Below, in pieces: positions 1 through 8,579 of a stretch of 64,000 bases of DNA. Source of the stretch: Geodermatophilus sp. TF02-6 (lineage in GTDB: Bacteria; Actinomycetota; Actinomycetes; Mycobacteriales; Geodermatophilaceae). Below the pieces are notes generated by a model that was not told where the DNA came from, did not search any database, and saw only the letters and a list, made by a program, of their open reading frames with translations. The stretch spans positions 1 through 64,000 of the forward strand of contig NZ_QOHF01000010.1 in NCBI RefSeq assembly GCF_003319115.1, written 5' to 3'. The position numbers and the translations under genes are program-made. Each line of letters begins with the position of its first letter. Within the stretch, counting starts at the first letter, position 1.

Positions 1-1
1 G

Positions 2-127
2 GCGCTGCAACGATGGATCGACCAGTGGAACGAACAGGCGCGGCCCTTCAAGTGGGTCAAGACCCCGGACCAGATCCTCAACAAGATCGCCCGATACTGC
101 GCACGGATCTCCGGATCGGAACACTAG
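2..127 (+). mobile_element. IS630-family transposase, C-terminal end (partial)
   Basis: The window opens inside a reading frame that gives 41 residues and ends in TAG at 125-127. The segment WNEQARPFKWVKTPDQI matches the tryptophan-rich C-terminal tail typical of IS630/Tc1-type transposases, where a WNE..PF.W.KT..EI pattern is usual. The DDE catalytic residues would lie upstream of the window. No terminal inverted repeat can be recognised in the short stretch to the next gene, so the right end of the element is not placed. Whether the copy is intact cannot be judged from here. Confidence 0.75.
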
Positions 128-195
128 GGGCGGGGAGTTCCTCCGCGCCGCCGGGGTCCTCCCGCGGTGACCGGCTTCTCGAGTGAGGAGATCGC

Positions 196-750
196 GTGAG
201 CAACTGGTTGGGCGGCCAGACCGACGAGCTGGTGGGCGTCGTCGGCAAGGCCCTGCTCATGTACGGGACGGCCCTGCTCGGGCTCCGCGTCACCAACCGC
301 CGCACCCTCGCGCAGTGGACCGCCATGGACTTCGCGGCGGCGGTCGCGATCGGGGCGGTCGTCGGCCGCACCGCGATCGCCTCCGGCCAGTCCTACCTCG
401 TCGGCGCCGTGGCCCTCATCACGCTGCTGGCCGCGCACGCGGTCGTGGCGCGGGGACGCAGGGTGCGGTGGATCGCCAAGACGGTCGACCACCCGGTGCG
501 CGTGCTGCTCCACGACGGCGTCCTGCTCCGGGACCAGCTGCGGCACTGCGACCTGACCGACGACGACGTCCTGGCCAAGCTCCGTGAGCGGGGGGTCCGG
601 GACCTCGGCGAGCTGCGCTACGTGCTGTACGAGACGAAGGGCGAGCTCACGATCGTGCGCGAGGAAGGCCCCGGTACCCCGGACGGCGCACTGGTGCGGA
701 TCGGGCTGGCCCGGGCAGCCGACGTCCCCAGACGCGACCGGGCCCGCTGA
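196..750 (+). CDS. DUF421 (YetF-like) membrane protein
   Basis: A 184-residue protein of the DUF421/YetF family, whose biochemical role is unknown. Three hydrophobic segments lie at about residues 12-32, 42-60 and 65-85. They are followed by a soluble C-terminal domain beginning at RVRWIAKTVDHPVRVLLHDG, with the family's pattern of basic linker, 'll.dG.l...l....lt.ddl..kLRe.Gv.dl.el.yv..E..G.l.iv'. The GTG at 196 follows a GAGGAG ribosome site by five bases. Length is near that of short actinobacterial family members. It stands alone, convergent with the formate dehydrogenase operon, and is not obviously linked to it. Confidence 0.85.
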   Translation: MSNWLGGQTDELVGVVGKALLMYGTALLGLRVTNRRTLAQWTAMDFAAAVAIGAVVGRTAIASGQSYLVGAVALITLLAAHAVVARGRRVRWIAKTVDHPVRVLLHDGVLLRDQLRHCDLTDDDVLAKLRERGVRDLGELRYVLYETKGELTIVREEGPGTPDGALVRIGLARAADVPRRDRAR

Positions 751-838
751 CAGCGCGGCCCGCCGACCGCACCGCCGACTCCTCCGGTCGAGGGAGGCGT
801 GGCCGGGCCGGCCTGCGGCAGCGCACGCCCGTGCGCGG

Positions 839-1885
839 TCAGCGGCCGGCGGAGCGGTCTCCCTCGGCGGGACGGTGATCCTGCCCCTGCCGTTTGTCCA
901 GCCGCTCGCGCTGCGGCTGCACGGTGTACCTCGGGTCGTCGGCCGAGGCCATCCCGGCCTCGAAGACCCCCCAGCGGGTCAGCGCGGAGGCGGTCAGCAG
1001 CAGCGCTCCGCCGACCCGGCCGAGCCAGGGGCGGCGGCGGCCGGCGACGGCCGCGGCGGCGCCGGCGACCAGCAGCTTCTCCCCCAGCTTCACCAGCCGC
1101 CCGGACCTCCCCTCCGAGTACGGCTCGCCGACCATGCCGAGGCGGCGCTCCATGAGCCGGGTGGCGGCCACCTCGGCGGCCGCGCCGAGCACGGCCAGCC
1201 GCCGGGCGGGGCCGGCCTCGCCCGGCGGCCCCGCGAGCAGCCCCAACCCGCCGGCGGAGGCGGCGCTGGAGCCGGCGAACAGGAACGGCATCTCCCGGTA
1301 GCCGTCGTGCCAGGCGGGCACCGCGGTGTCGGAGACGAGGGCAGCGGTGTAGGTGGCCACCCCGCTGCCCAGGACCGCCGCGCCGGCGGTGGCCGCCAGC
1401 CCGGTCCGGGGCAGCAGCCCGGTCAGCGCGCTGCCGGCCGACGCCGTCGCGGCGGGCCCGTAGGCGGCCAGCAGCCAGGAGCCGACGCTCATCGGGGAGG
1501 TGACCTTGAACACCCGCAGCATGTTGAGGAAGCGAGCCGGCTCGCCGAGGTCGTGGATGAGGCCGGCCAGGGACAGGAACACCCCGACGGCCGCACCGGT
1601 CTTGCTGACTCGGGCCAGGCCCGGGCGGCGGGTGGCGTCGGCGGCCAGGGCCAGCATCGAGGAGGCGCCGGCCAGCCCGCCGGTGAAGAAGTAGCCGGGG
1701 ATGTCCGGCGCGCTCCACACCGGCCCGTTGAGAACCGGCTTGCCGTAGTACGAGGTGAACGTTGCGTCCGGGACGACGGGTTGCTCGCCGCCCCGCCGCC
1801 GGCGCCCACCGCGGGTACCGGTCAGCGCGCCGCGCCCGGGGGTCTTCGGCCGCACCCCCTCACGGGTGACCTCCGACTCGCTCAC
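839..1885 (-). CDS. NrfD/PsrC-like membrane anchor subunit of formate dehydrogenase
   Basis: A 348-residue polytopic membrane protein with about eight hydrophobic segments. The N-terminus has the TSYYGKPVLNGPVW and IPGYFFTGGLAGASSML segments characteristic of NrfD-type quinone-interacting anchors, then GLIHDLGEPARFLNMLRV, a conserved region of the family. It should pass electrons between the iron-sulfur subunit and the quinone pool. It replaces the di-haem cytochrome b (FdnI) used by the E. coli enzyme. Its GTG start overlaps the stop of the iron-sulfur subunit gene by four bases (GTGA), so translation is coupled. It is the last gene of the operon. The N-terminal ~25 residues are rich in Arg and Gly. 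Confidence 0.88.
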   Translation of the reverse strand: MSESEVTREGVRPKTPGRGALTGTRGGRRRRGGEQPVVPDATFTSYYGKPVLNGPVWSAPDIPGYFFTGGLAGASSMLALAADATRRPGLARVSKTGAAVGVFLSLAGLIHDLGEPARFLNMLRVFKVTSPMSVGSWLLAAYGPAATASAGSALTGLLPRTGLAATAGAAVLGSGVATYTAALVSDTAVPAWHDGYREMPFLFAGSSAASAGGLGLLAGPPGEAGPARRLAVLGAAAEVAATRLMERRLGMVGEPYSEGRSGRLVKLGEKLLVAGAAAAVAGRRRPWLGRVGGALLLTASALTRWGVFEAGMASADDPRYTVQPQRERLDKRQGQDHRPAEGDRSAGR

Positions 1886-2862
1886 GAGCGCCGCCCGAAC
1901 AGCGCGCCGACGACCATGCCCGCCAGCGACAGCGCGGCCAGGCCCACGTGCTTCCACATGTCCGGCAGGTCCCGGGTGCTCACCACCGGGTCCGGCGGCA
2001 GCCCGTAGACCTCGGGGGCGTCGAGCAGCAGGAAGAAGGCGCCGTCCCCGCCGACGCCGTCGTCCGGGTCGTGGCCGTAGAGCCGGGCGTCGGGGAGCCC
2101 CTCCTCGTGCAGCTGCCGGACGCGGCGGTCGGCCCGCTCCCGCAGCTCGTCGAGGACCCCGAACTGGATGGAGTCGGTGGGGCACGCCTTCGCGCAGGCC
2201 GGCTCGGCGCCCACCGACAGCCGGTCGTAGCAGAGGGTGCACTTCCAGGCCCGCCCGTCGCCCTCGCGCTGGTCGATGACGCCGTAGGGGCAGGCCGGGA
2301 TGCAGTAGCCGCAGCCGTTGCAGACGTCCTCCTGGACGATCACCGTGCCGAACTCCGTGCGCACCAGCGAGCCGGTCGGGCAGACGTCGAGGCAGGCGGC
2401 GTGGGTGCAGTGCTTGCACACGTCGCTGGACATCAGCCAGCGCAGGTCCCCGGGCTCCCCGCCGTCCCCCGCGGGGGTCGTGGGGGTCACCGTCGCCTGC
2501 TCCGGCGGCGTCCCCGAGCCGACGAGCTGACCGGTGGGCTCGTGGTGCACCCCGGCCACCTGCCCGGCGAGGGGCTTGCGCTGCTCGATGAAGGCCACGT
2601 GCCGCCAGGTGTCGGCGCCCAGGCCCACCGAGTTGTCGTACGACATCCCGGTGAGGGTCAGCCCGTCCTCCGGGATGGCGTTCCACTCCTTGCAGGCCAC
2701 CTCGCAGGCCTTGCAGCCGATGCACACCGACGTGTCGGTGAAGAAACCCATCCGCGGCGGGTGGTCGGCGTGGCCGGACAGGGTCGCCGGGTCGGTGTCC
2801 CCCCGCAGCGCCTCGTCGAGGCCCACCCGCAGGACGGGGCTGCCCAGGAACGCCTTGGCCAT
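1882..2862 (-). CDS. fdhB: Formate dehydrogenase iron-sulfur (beta) subunit
   Basis: A 326-residue FdnH-like electron-transfer subunit. Four cysteine clusters are visible: CIGCKACEVACKEWN, CKHCTHAACLDVCPTG, CNGCGYCIPACPYGV and CTLCYDRL followed by CAKACPTDSI. This suits four [4Fe-4S] centres carrying electrons from the molybdenum/tungsten site towards the membrane. A single hydrophobic segment near the C-terminus (MWKHVGLAALSLAGMVVGAL) would anchor it, as in FdnH. A region of about 30 residues between the first and second clusters is a Gly/Pro/Thr-rich insert (VTPTTPAGDGGEPGD). The start ATG overlaps the stop of the catalytic subunit by one base, and its end overlaps the anchor gene, which supports one mRNA. 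Confidence 0.93.
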   Translation of the reverse strand: MAKAFLGSPVLRVGLDEALRGDTDPATLSGHADHPPRMGFFTDTSVCIGCKACEVACKEWNAIPEDGLTLTGMSYDNSVGLGADTWRHVAFIEQRKPLAGQVAGVHHEPTGQLVGSGTPPEQATVTPTTPAGDGGEPGDLRWLMSSDVCKHCTHAACLDVCPTGSLVRTEFGTVIVQEDVCNGCGYCIPACPYGVIDQREGDGRAWKCTLCYDRLSVGAEPACAKACPTDSIQFGVLDELRERADRRVRQLHEEGLPDARLYGHDPDDGVGGDGAFFLLLDAPEVYGLPPDPVVSTRDLPDMWKHVGLAALSLAGMVVGALFGRRS

Positions 2863-5800
2863 CAGATCTCCGTCCCGGTCTTCTCGGTGATCCCCGCGCG
2901 CACCCGGTACTCGCGTACCAGCTCGTTGCGTGCCGCCCCCCGGGGCCGCCGGCCCGGGCGGATGTCGCAGCTCAACGCCTTGGTCTCCATGATGTGCACG
3001 TTCGGGTCCAGCGACTGGTGGGTCAGCTCGTTGGCCGCGTCGCCCCGGACGAGCCCGTTGCCGCCCCAGTGGTAGGGCAGGCCCACCTGGTGCAGCGTGC
3101 GGCCCTGGACGGTCATGGGGGTCATCCGATCGGTGACGAGCACCCGGGCCTCGATGGCCCCGCGCGCGGTCACGACCGTGGCCCAGCCCATGTGCTCCAG
3201 GCCGCGCAGCCGCGCCAGCTCCGGGGAGACCTCGCAGAACATCTCCGGCTGCAGCTCCGAGAGGTAGGGCACCCACCGGCTCATCCCCCCGGCGGTGTGG
3301 TGCTCGGTGAGCCGGTAGGTGGTGAGCGCGAACGGGAAGACGTCCGCGCCCGGTGCGCTGCCGCTGGGGTGGTAGCGGTTGTGCTCCCGCGGCGGCATGA
3401 GCTGGCGGACGGGGTTGCGCTGCTGGCCGTAGAGCAGGTTGTCGAACGGGGAGTCCTGCGGCTCGTAGTGGGTCGGCAGGGGTCCGTCGGTGAGACCGGC
3501 GGGGACGAACAGCCACCCCTTCCCGTCGGACTGCATGACGAACGGGTCGACGCCGGAGAGCGCCTCGGCCCCCGTGGCGTCCTCGGGCGGCCGGTGCCAC
3601 GGCGACACGTGCCGGTCGAAGTCCGGGATGTCGTGCCCGGTCCAGCTGGCGCTCTCGTCGTCCCACCAGACCAGCGCCTTGCGCTCGCTCCAGGGCTTGC
3701 CGTCGGGGTCGGCCGAGGCGCGGTTGTAGAGGATGCGCCGGTTGGCCGGCCAGGCCCAGCCCCACTCGTTGGCGATCCAGTCCTGCTCCTCGGCCGGCTT
3801 GCGCCGGTCGGCCTGGTTGACGCCGTCGGCGTAGACGCCGCAGTAGATCCAGCAGCCGCAGGCGGTGGAGCCGTCGTCCTCGAGCTGTTCGTAGCTGGCC
3901 AGCGGCCGGCCCTCGCCGTCGAACCCGTTGATCTCGGCGAGCACCGCCTCGGCCTCCGGTTCGGCCAGCGCCCCCTTCGTGGGGTAGTCCCAGGTCAGGT
4001 CCAGCACGGCGCGGTCGCGGGGGTTGAGCGAACCGGCCAGCTTCTCCCGGACGATCCGGCCGAGGTGGAACAGGAACCACAGGTCGCTGCGCGCGTCGCC
4101 GGGCGGCTCGACCGCCTGGTGGTGCCACTGCAGCATCCGCTGGGTGTTGGTGAAGCTGCCGTCCTTCTCGGTGTGCGCGGCGGCGGGCAGGAAGAAGACC
4201 TCGGTGCCGATGTCCTCCGTCCGCAGCTCCCCGGACTCGATCTCCGGGGACTCCTTCCACCAGGTGGCGCTCTCGACGAGGGAGAAGTCGCGGACGACCA
4301 GCCAGTCGAGGTTGGCCATGCCCAGGCGCTGCAGCGTGGCGTTGGCGTTGCCCACGACCGGGTTCTCTCCCATGAGGAAGTAGCCCTTGCAGACGCCGTC
4401 GAGCTGGGCGTGGATCGTCTCGTAGTTGCTGTGGCTGCCGGTCAACCGGGGCAGGTGCCCGAAGCAGAAGTCGTTCTCCGGCGTGGCCGCCGGCCCGTAC
4501 CAGGCCTTGAGCAGGCTGACCGTGTAGGCCCGCATCTCGGTCCAGTAGCCCTTGTCCGCGCGTTCCCCCTCGACGAACGCGTCGAGGTCCTCGTCGGCGT
4601 GGGCGTACGGCATCGGGAGGTAGCCCGGCAGCAGGTTGAACAGCGTGGGGATGTCGGTGCTGCCCTGGATGGAGGCGTGCCCGCGCAGCGCCATGATCCC
4701 GCCGCCCGGGCGGCCCACGTTGCCCAGCAGCAGCTGGAGCACCGCCGCCGCGCGGATGTACTGGACGCCCACGGTGTGCTGGGTCCAGCCGACGGCGTAC
4801 ACGAACTCGCTGGTGCGGTCCCGGCCGGAGTTCTCCTCCAGCTCCTGGCAGACCCGCAGGAACAGGTCTCGCGGGATGCCGCAGACCTGCTCGACCATCT
4901 CCGGGGTGTAGCGCGCGTAGTGCCGCGTGAGGACCTGGAAGACGCAGCGGGGGTGCTGCAGCGTCTCGTCCCGCTGCGGCTTCGGCTCACCGCCCACCGG
5001 CCCGCCGGAGCCGGTGGTCTCCCCGCGGCTGTGCCGGCTCAGCCGCTCCGAGTACTGCTGGTCCCGCTGGCCGGAGGCCGCCTGCACCTGCGCCCCCTCG
5101 TACTGCCAGCTGGACGGGGTGTAGCTGCGGCCCTCCCGGTCCAGGCCGGAGAAGACGCCGTCGAGGTCCTCGGTGTCCTGGTAGTCCTCCCGCAGGACGT
5201 CGGGCGCGTTGGTGTAGGTGACCAGGTACTCGCGGAAGTACGCCTCGTTCTGCAGGACGTGGTTGATGATCCCGCCGAGGAAGGCGATGTCGGTGCCGGC
5301 GCGCAGCGGCACGTGGATGTCCGCGAGCGCCGACGTCCGGGTGTACCGGGGGTCGACGTGGATCACCGTCGCGCCGCGCGCCTTGGCCTCCATCACCCAC
5401 TGGAACCCCACCGGGTGGCACTCGGCCATGTTGGAGCCCTCGATGACGATGCAATCGGAGTTCTGCAGGTCCTGCTGGTAGGTGGTCGCCCCACCGCGGC
5501 CGAACGAGGTGCCCAGACCGGGCACCGTGGAGGAGTGCTATATGCGGGCCTGGTTCTCGATCTGCACGGCCCCCATGGCCGTGAACAGCTTCTTGATGAG
5601 GTAGTTCTCCTCGTTGTCGAGGGTCGCTCCCCCGAGGTGGGCGAAGCCGAGGGTCCGGTTGGTCCGCGCGCCGTCGACCTCGTCCTGCCAGCCCGCGCGG
5701 CGGCTCTCGAGCACCCGGTCGGCGATCACGTCCATCGCCGTGTCGAGGTCCAGCTCCTCCCAGTCGGTGCCGTGCGGACGCCGGTACAACACGCGGGTCT

Positions 5801-6104
5801 GCCGTCCCGAGCCGGTGACCAGCTGCTTGGTGGCCGCGCCCTTCGGGCACAGCCGGCCGCGGCTGACCGGCGAGTCCGGGTCGCCCTCGACCTGGGTGAC
5901 CTGCCCGTCCTGGACGTAGACGTTCTGCCCGCACCCGACCGCGCAGTAGGGGCAGATGGACTTGACCACCTTCTCGGCGGTGACCGTCCGCGGGACCAGC
6001 GTCTTCGTGGTCCTGCTGTAGGAGGCGCTGCCGCGGCCGAGCGGGTCGTCCCCGGTGAGCTGGCGGTAGACCGGCCAGGACTCGATGAAGGTCCGCAGAC
6101 CCAT
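2862..6104 (-). CDS. fdhA: Formate dehydrogenase catalytic subunit, predicted selenoprotein with Sec189 encoded by TAG
   Basis: A 1080-residue FdnG-like molybdo/tungstopterin formate dehydrogenase interrupted by one in-frame TAG at 5538-5540 (codon 189). Reading through it gives QARI-U-HSSTVPGLGTSFGRG, where E. coli FdnG has QARV-U-HGPTVASLAPTFGRG with Sec196 as active-site metal ligand. The next residue is the conserved His. The N-terminus binds a [4Fe-4S] cluster (CPYCAVGCGQNV, then GRLCPKG), and the C-terminal half carries the molybdopterin dinucleotide-binding folds. No twin-arginine signal is visible, so the enzyme probably faces the cytoplasm. The whole frame is intact apart from the TAG and aligns with FdnG from end to end. 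A GGGAGAAGG ribosome site precedes the ATG. The UAG is read as selenocysteine by inference, from its position and the SECIS. Automatic annotation would split this into two pieces (5538-6104 and 2862-5525). Confidence 0.92.
5508..5540 (-). promoter_or_regulatory. Bacterial SECIS element with its UAG selenocysteine codon
   Basis: Read on the minus strand, the TAG (5540-5538) is followed by 11 bases and then a perfect 7-bp stem, GGTGCCC pairing with GGGCACC (5526-5508), capped by the five-base loop GGTCT (5519-5515). In E. coli fdhF and related mRNAs the SelB-binding loop also contains GGUCU. It starts 18 bases after the codon there, and exactly 18 bases lie between the codon and the loop here. 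A lower stem could form between CTCCAC before the hairpin and GTGGGG further downstream. The bulged U of the E. coli hairpin is not obvious. The element lies wholly within coding sequence. Confidence 0.85.
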
Positions 6105-6154
6105 GGCGCCTTCTCCCGTCTCGCGGCTGCTGGTCGGTCAGCTGGTGGGCGTGT

Positions 6155-7093
6155 TCACCCCGGAGCGCCCGGATCCGGTCGGCCCTCCCGGTCCGCCGGC
6201 CGTCCGGTGGCGTCCCGGGCCCGGTCCACCGGCGCCGCGGACCGCGCGGCGGCGGCCACGGCCGGCCCCGGCTCGCGCGGGGCGTCCGGGTGCGGGCGGG
6301 TGGGCGCGTCGCGCTGGGCGGCCAGGATCCGCTCCCCCATCCGGGCCCGTTCCTCGTCGGGGACGGCGCGGCGCAGCTGGAGGAACAGCCGGTCTTCGTA
6401 CGCCACGTGCCGGTGCAGCCGGGGCATCAGCTCCTCGACGAGGTCGTCGAACTCCTCGGTCTGCGGATCGGCCCGGGAGAGCGCGGACAGCGTCTCGGTC
6501 GCCTCCTGCTCCTGCTGCAGACCCCCGTCGGCCCACCGGTCGCCGTCGGGCAGGAGTTCGCGCACCCGCGGCCAGAGGTGCTCCTCCTCCGACGTCTCGT
6601 GGGCAGCCAGCGCCTTGCCGATCATGTCGACGATCGACTCGCGCTCGGAGGCCTGGGCCGGCGTCCCGCCCCTGCTGCGGCCGGGGATCGCGTCCAGCTG
6701 CTTGACCAGCGAGGTGGCCGCGTCGTGCTGGCGGGTCAGCACGGTGACCACGTCGGTGGTCGACCCGGGGTCGTTCTGCGGGCCGGGGGTCGCGGTGCGC
6801 GCGCGGGCGGCGGCCGCCATCTGGGCGTCGCCCTGCGCGCGGCGGCGCAGCCAGGCGTGGACCACTCCTCCGGCGTCCGGCGCGTGCACCGCGGGGTTGG
6901 CCAGGTGCTGGCTGCTGCCGGGGAGCACCCCGGGACGCCGCTGCTCCTCGGCGGTGACGACGTCGCTGCCGTCGGCGGGGAACCCGGTCGCGATCAGGTA
7001 CGCCAGGCCGGGGTGGACGCCGAGCCGGGCGGCGGCGGCCGCGTAGTCGGTGCCGCCGTCCAGCGCGGCGAGGACCTGGTCCCGAGTCGGCAT
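6155..7093 (-). CDS. Hemerythrin HHE-domain protein
   Basis: A 312-residue protein. The middle and C-terminal half (about residues 115-260) form a four-helix HHE domain with candidate iron ligands in TRQHDAATSLVKQL, AAHETSEEEHLWPRV and MPRLHRHVAYEDRLFLQL. Such domains bind a di-iron centre and sense or carry O2, NO or oxidants. The N-terminal ~45 residues (VLAALDGGTDYAAAAARLGVH) look like a small helical module of unknown role, and the C-terminal tail is Pro/Arg/Ala-rich and probably disordered. It ends 50 bases before the formate dehydrogenase start on the same strand, so it may be the first gene of that operon. A role in protecting or signalling to the oxygen-sensitive enzyme is inference. 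Confidence 0.82.
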   Translation of the reverse strand: MPTRDQVLAALDGGTDYAAAAARLGVHPGLAYLIATGFPADGSDVVTAEEQRRPGVLPGSSQHLANPAVHAPDAGGVVHAWLRRRAQGDAQMAAAARARTATPGPQNDPGSTTDVVTVLTRQHDAATSLVKQLDAIPGRSRGGTPAQASERESIVDMIGKALAAHETSEEEHLWPRVRELLPDGDRWADGGLQQEQEATETLSALSRADPQTEEFDDLVEELMPRLHRHVAYEDRLFLQLRRAVPDEERARMGERILAAQRDAPTRPHPDAPREPGPAVAAAARSAAPVDRARDATGRPADREGRPDPGAPG

Positions 7094-7298
7094 CCCCACC
7101 CCCACGTCCGCTGCCGTCGGCGAACAGTTGTCGGCAGTCAAGCATCCCGTTCGGGGTCCCGCACCCGCTGACCGTCGGAGCCGGGACCGCACCGACCCCG
7201 CGGGCCGGTCCGGCGGGGTCGGGGGCATCCTCGTCCCGGACCGCCGCCCGTGCCAGACCCCTCTGCGGACCGGTCGGGCGGCCCGCACACTCGGGGTC

Positions 7299-8096
7299 GT
7301 GCAGACGCCTCCGGACGCTCCCGCTCCCGACGTCCTCGCCGGGCTGGCTCGGCTGGCGGAGGACGACGACCCGGCCTCGGTCCTCGACCGCCTCGTGCGG
7401 CACGCGACGACGCTGGTGTCCGGCTGCTCCGGAGCCGCGCTGACCGTGGCCACGCCGACGGGCGGGCTGACCGCGACGGTCACCGACGGGCGGGTGGACC
7501 GGTGCCACGCCGTGCAGTTCCGGGACGGCGGCGACGGGCCGGCCCGGGAGGCGCTGCGACACCGCGAACCGCGCCGCGTCGACCACGTGCTGCGGGAGAG
7601 CCGCTGGCCGGAGTTCCGGGCGGTGGCCGCCGCCGAGGGGTTCGGCAGCTGCCTGGCCCTCCCCCTCGCGGCCGAACGGGTACCGGCGGCTGCGCTCAAC
7701 CTGTACGCCGACCGGCCGGGTGTCTTCGACGGCACCACCCACGACGTGGCCCTGCTGTTCGCCGCCCAGGGCGGCGTCGCCCTGGACAACGCCGAGCTGT
7801 ACCACCGCAGTCGCGAACTGGTCGAGCACCTGCACCGCACGCTGGCGACCCGCAGCTCCATCGAGCGGGCCAAGGGGGTGCTCATGGCCCGGCACGGCAT
7901 CGGCAGCGACGCGGCCTTCGACCTGCTCCGGGCGGAGTCGCAGCACAGCCACCGCAAGCTGCGGGACGTCGCCGTGGCCGTCCTCCAGCAGCAGGAGCCG
8001 GGGGTCCCGGAGGTGGCGTGGGCACCGGTGCGCGTCCACGGCGGTCCCGGGTCGGGGACGTCGGTGTCCCTGGCGGGTCGGGAGCACCGGCCGTAA
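7299..8096 (+). CDS. GAF-ANTAR transcription antitermination regulator
   Basis: A 265-residue protein with an N-terminal GAF sensor domain (about residues 20-165) and a C-terminal ANTAR RNA-binding domain. The latter is seen in the run LATRSSIERAKGVLMARHGI followed by DAAFDLLRAESQHSHRKLRD. ANTAR proteins bind two-hairpin RNA sites and prevent early transcription termination. This GAF-ANTAR layout is common in actinobacteria. The GTG start was chosen because the GAF homology begins just after it, although the ribosome site is weak. It is divergent from the hemerythrin/formate dehydrogenase operon with about 205 bases between them, so promoters for both probably lie there. Confidence 0.85.
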   Translation: MQTPPDAPAPDVLAGLARLAEDDDPASVLDRLVRHATTLVSGCSGAALTVATPTGGLTATVTDGRVDRCHAVQFRDGGDGPAREALRHREPRRVDHVLRESRWPEFRAVAAAEGFGSCLALPLAAERVPAAALNLYADRPGVFDGTTHDVALLFAAQGGVALDNAELYHRSRELVEHLHRTLATRSSIERAKGVLMARHGIGSDAAFDLLRAESQHSHRKLRDVAVAVLQQQEPGVPEVAWAPVRVHGGPGSGTSVSLAGREHRP

Positions 8097-8153
8097 CGTG
8101 TGCCGCGGTGCTGAGCGGGCAGCACGTTCTCCCTGCCTGCCGGAGGCCCGTCG

Positions 8154-8504
8154 ATGCCCGACCTCCTCGCCTCGCTCGCCGACCACGAACTCGTGGCACT
8201 GCGCATGCTGCTGGAGCAGCTCGGGTTCCTCACCGGGCTCCTGGTCGAGTGCCCGGACGACGAGCTCGACCTCCGGCTGCAGGTGACCCGGGACGGGCAG
8301 GATCCCCTCGTGGAGGTCCTCCTGGCCGCTCCCTGCGTCCCGGCGCCGGCGCGGTGGGAGGCCGTCCGGGTCGGGGACGGGGTGCGGGAGGTGTGGCGTG
8401 GGCCGGAGCGGACCCGCTCCGGCCGGGAACTCGGTGACTTCGTGGGCGACCTGCTGTCCCCGCTCACCGCCGAGCTGGCACGGCGCTACTGCCGGCTGGG
8501 CTGA
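8154..8504 (+). CDS. Hypothetical protein
   Basis: A 116-residue protein that I do not recognise. It is Leu-rich and acidic (LASLADHELVALRMLLEQLG, then CPDDELDLRLQV), with no signal peptide or membrane segment. A CGGAGG ribosome site sits seven bases before the ATG. It lies 57 bases after the GAF-ANTAR gene and 75 bases before a flavoprotein gene on the same strand, so all three may be cotranscribed. Codon use matches its neighbours, with strong G/C at third positions, which supports a real gene. Confidence 0.6.
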   Translation: MPDLLASLADHELVALRMLLEQLGFLTGLLVECPDDELDLRLQVTRDGQDPLVEVLLAAPCVPAPARWEAVRVGDGVREVWRGPERTRSGRELGDFVGDLLSPLTAELARRYCRLG

Positions 8505-8579
8505 CACCCCGGCGGCCACCGGCTGGCACCCTGCGGCCACCGACTGGTCCGCGATCGGCGGATCCCCCACCATGACCGC

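Noticed and set aside
821-836. GCGCACG-CC-CGTGCGC hairpin as terminator between the DUF421 and NrfD genes
   Set aside because: The loop is only two bases and there is no T-run. Similar short palindromes are frequent at this GC content.
618-2008. Long open frames overlapping the formate dehydrogenase, ThDP and other genes on the opposite strand
   Set aside because: At this GC content antisense frames stay open by chance. Their translations are Arg/Pro/Gly-rich and match no family, while the opposite strand carries clear motifs.
5538-5540. TAG in the formate dehydrogenase gene as an ordinary nonsense mutation
   Set aside because: It sits exactly at the selenocysteine position, two base changes from TGA or a Cys codon. 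It is followed by a correctly spaced GGUCU hairpin, and the 887 downstream codons show no decay.
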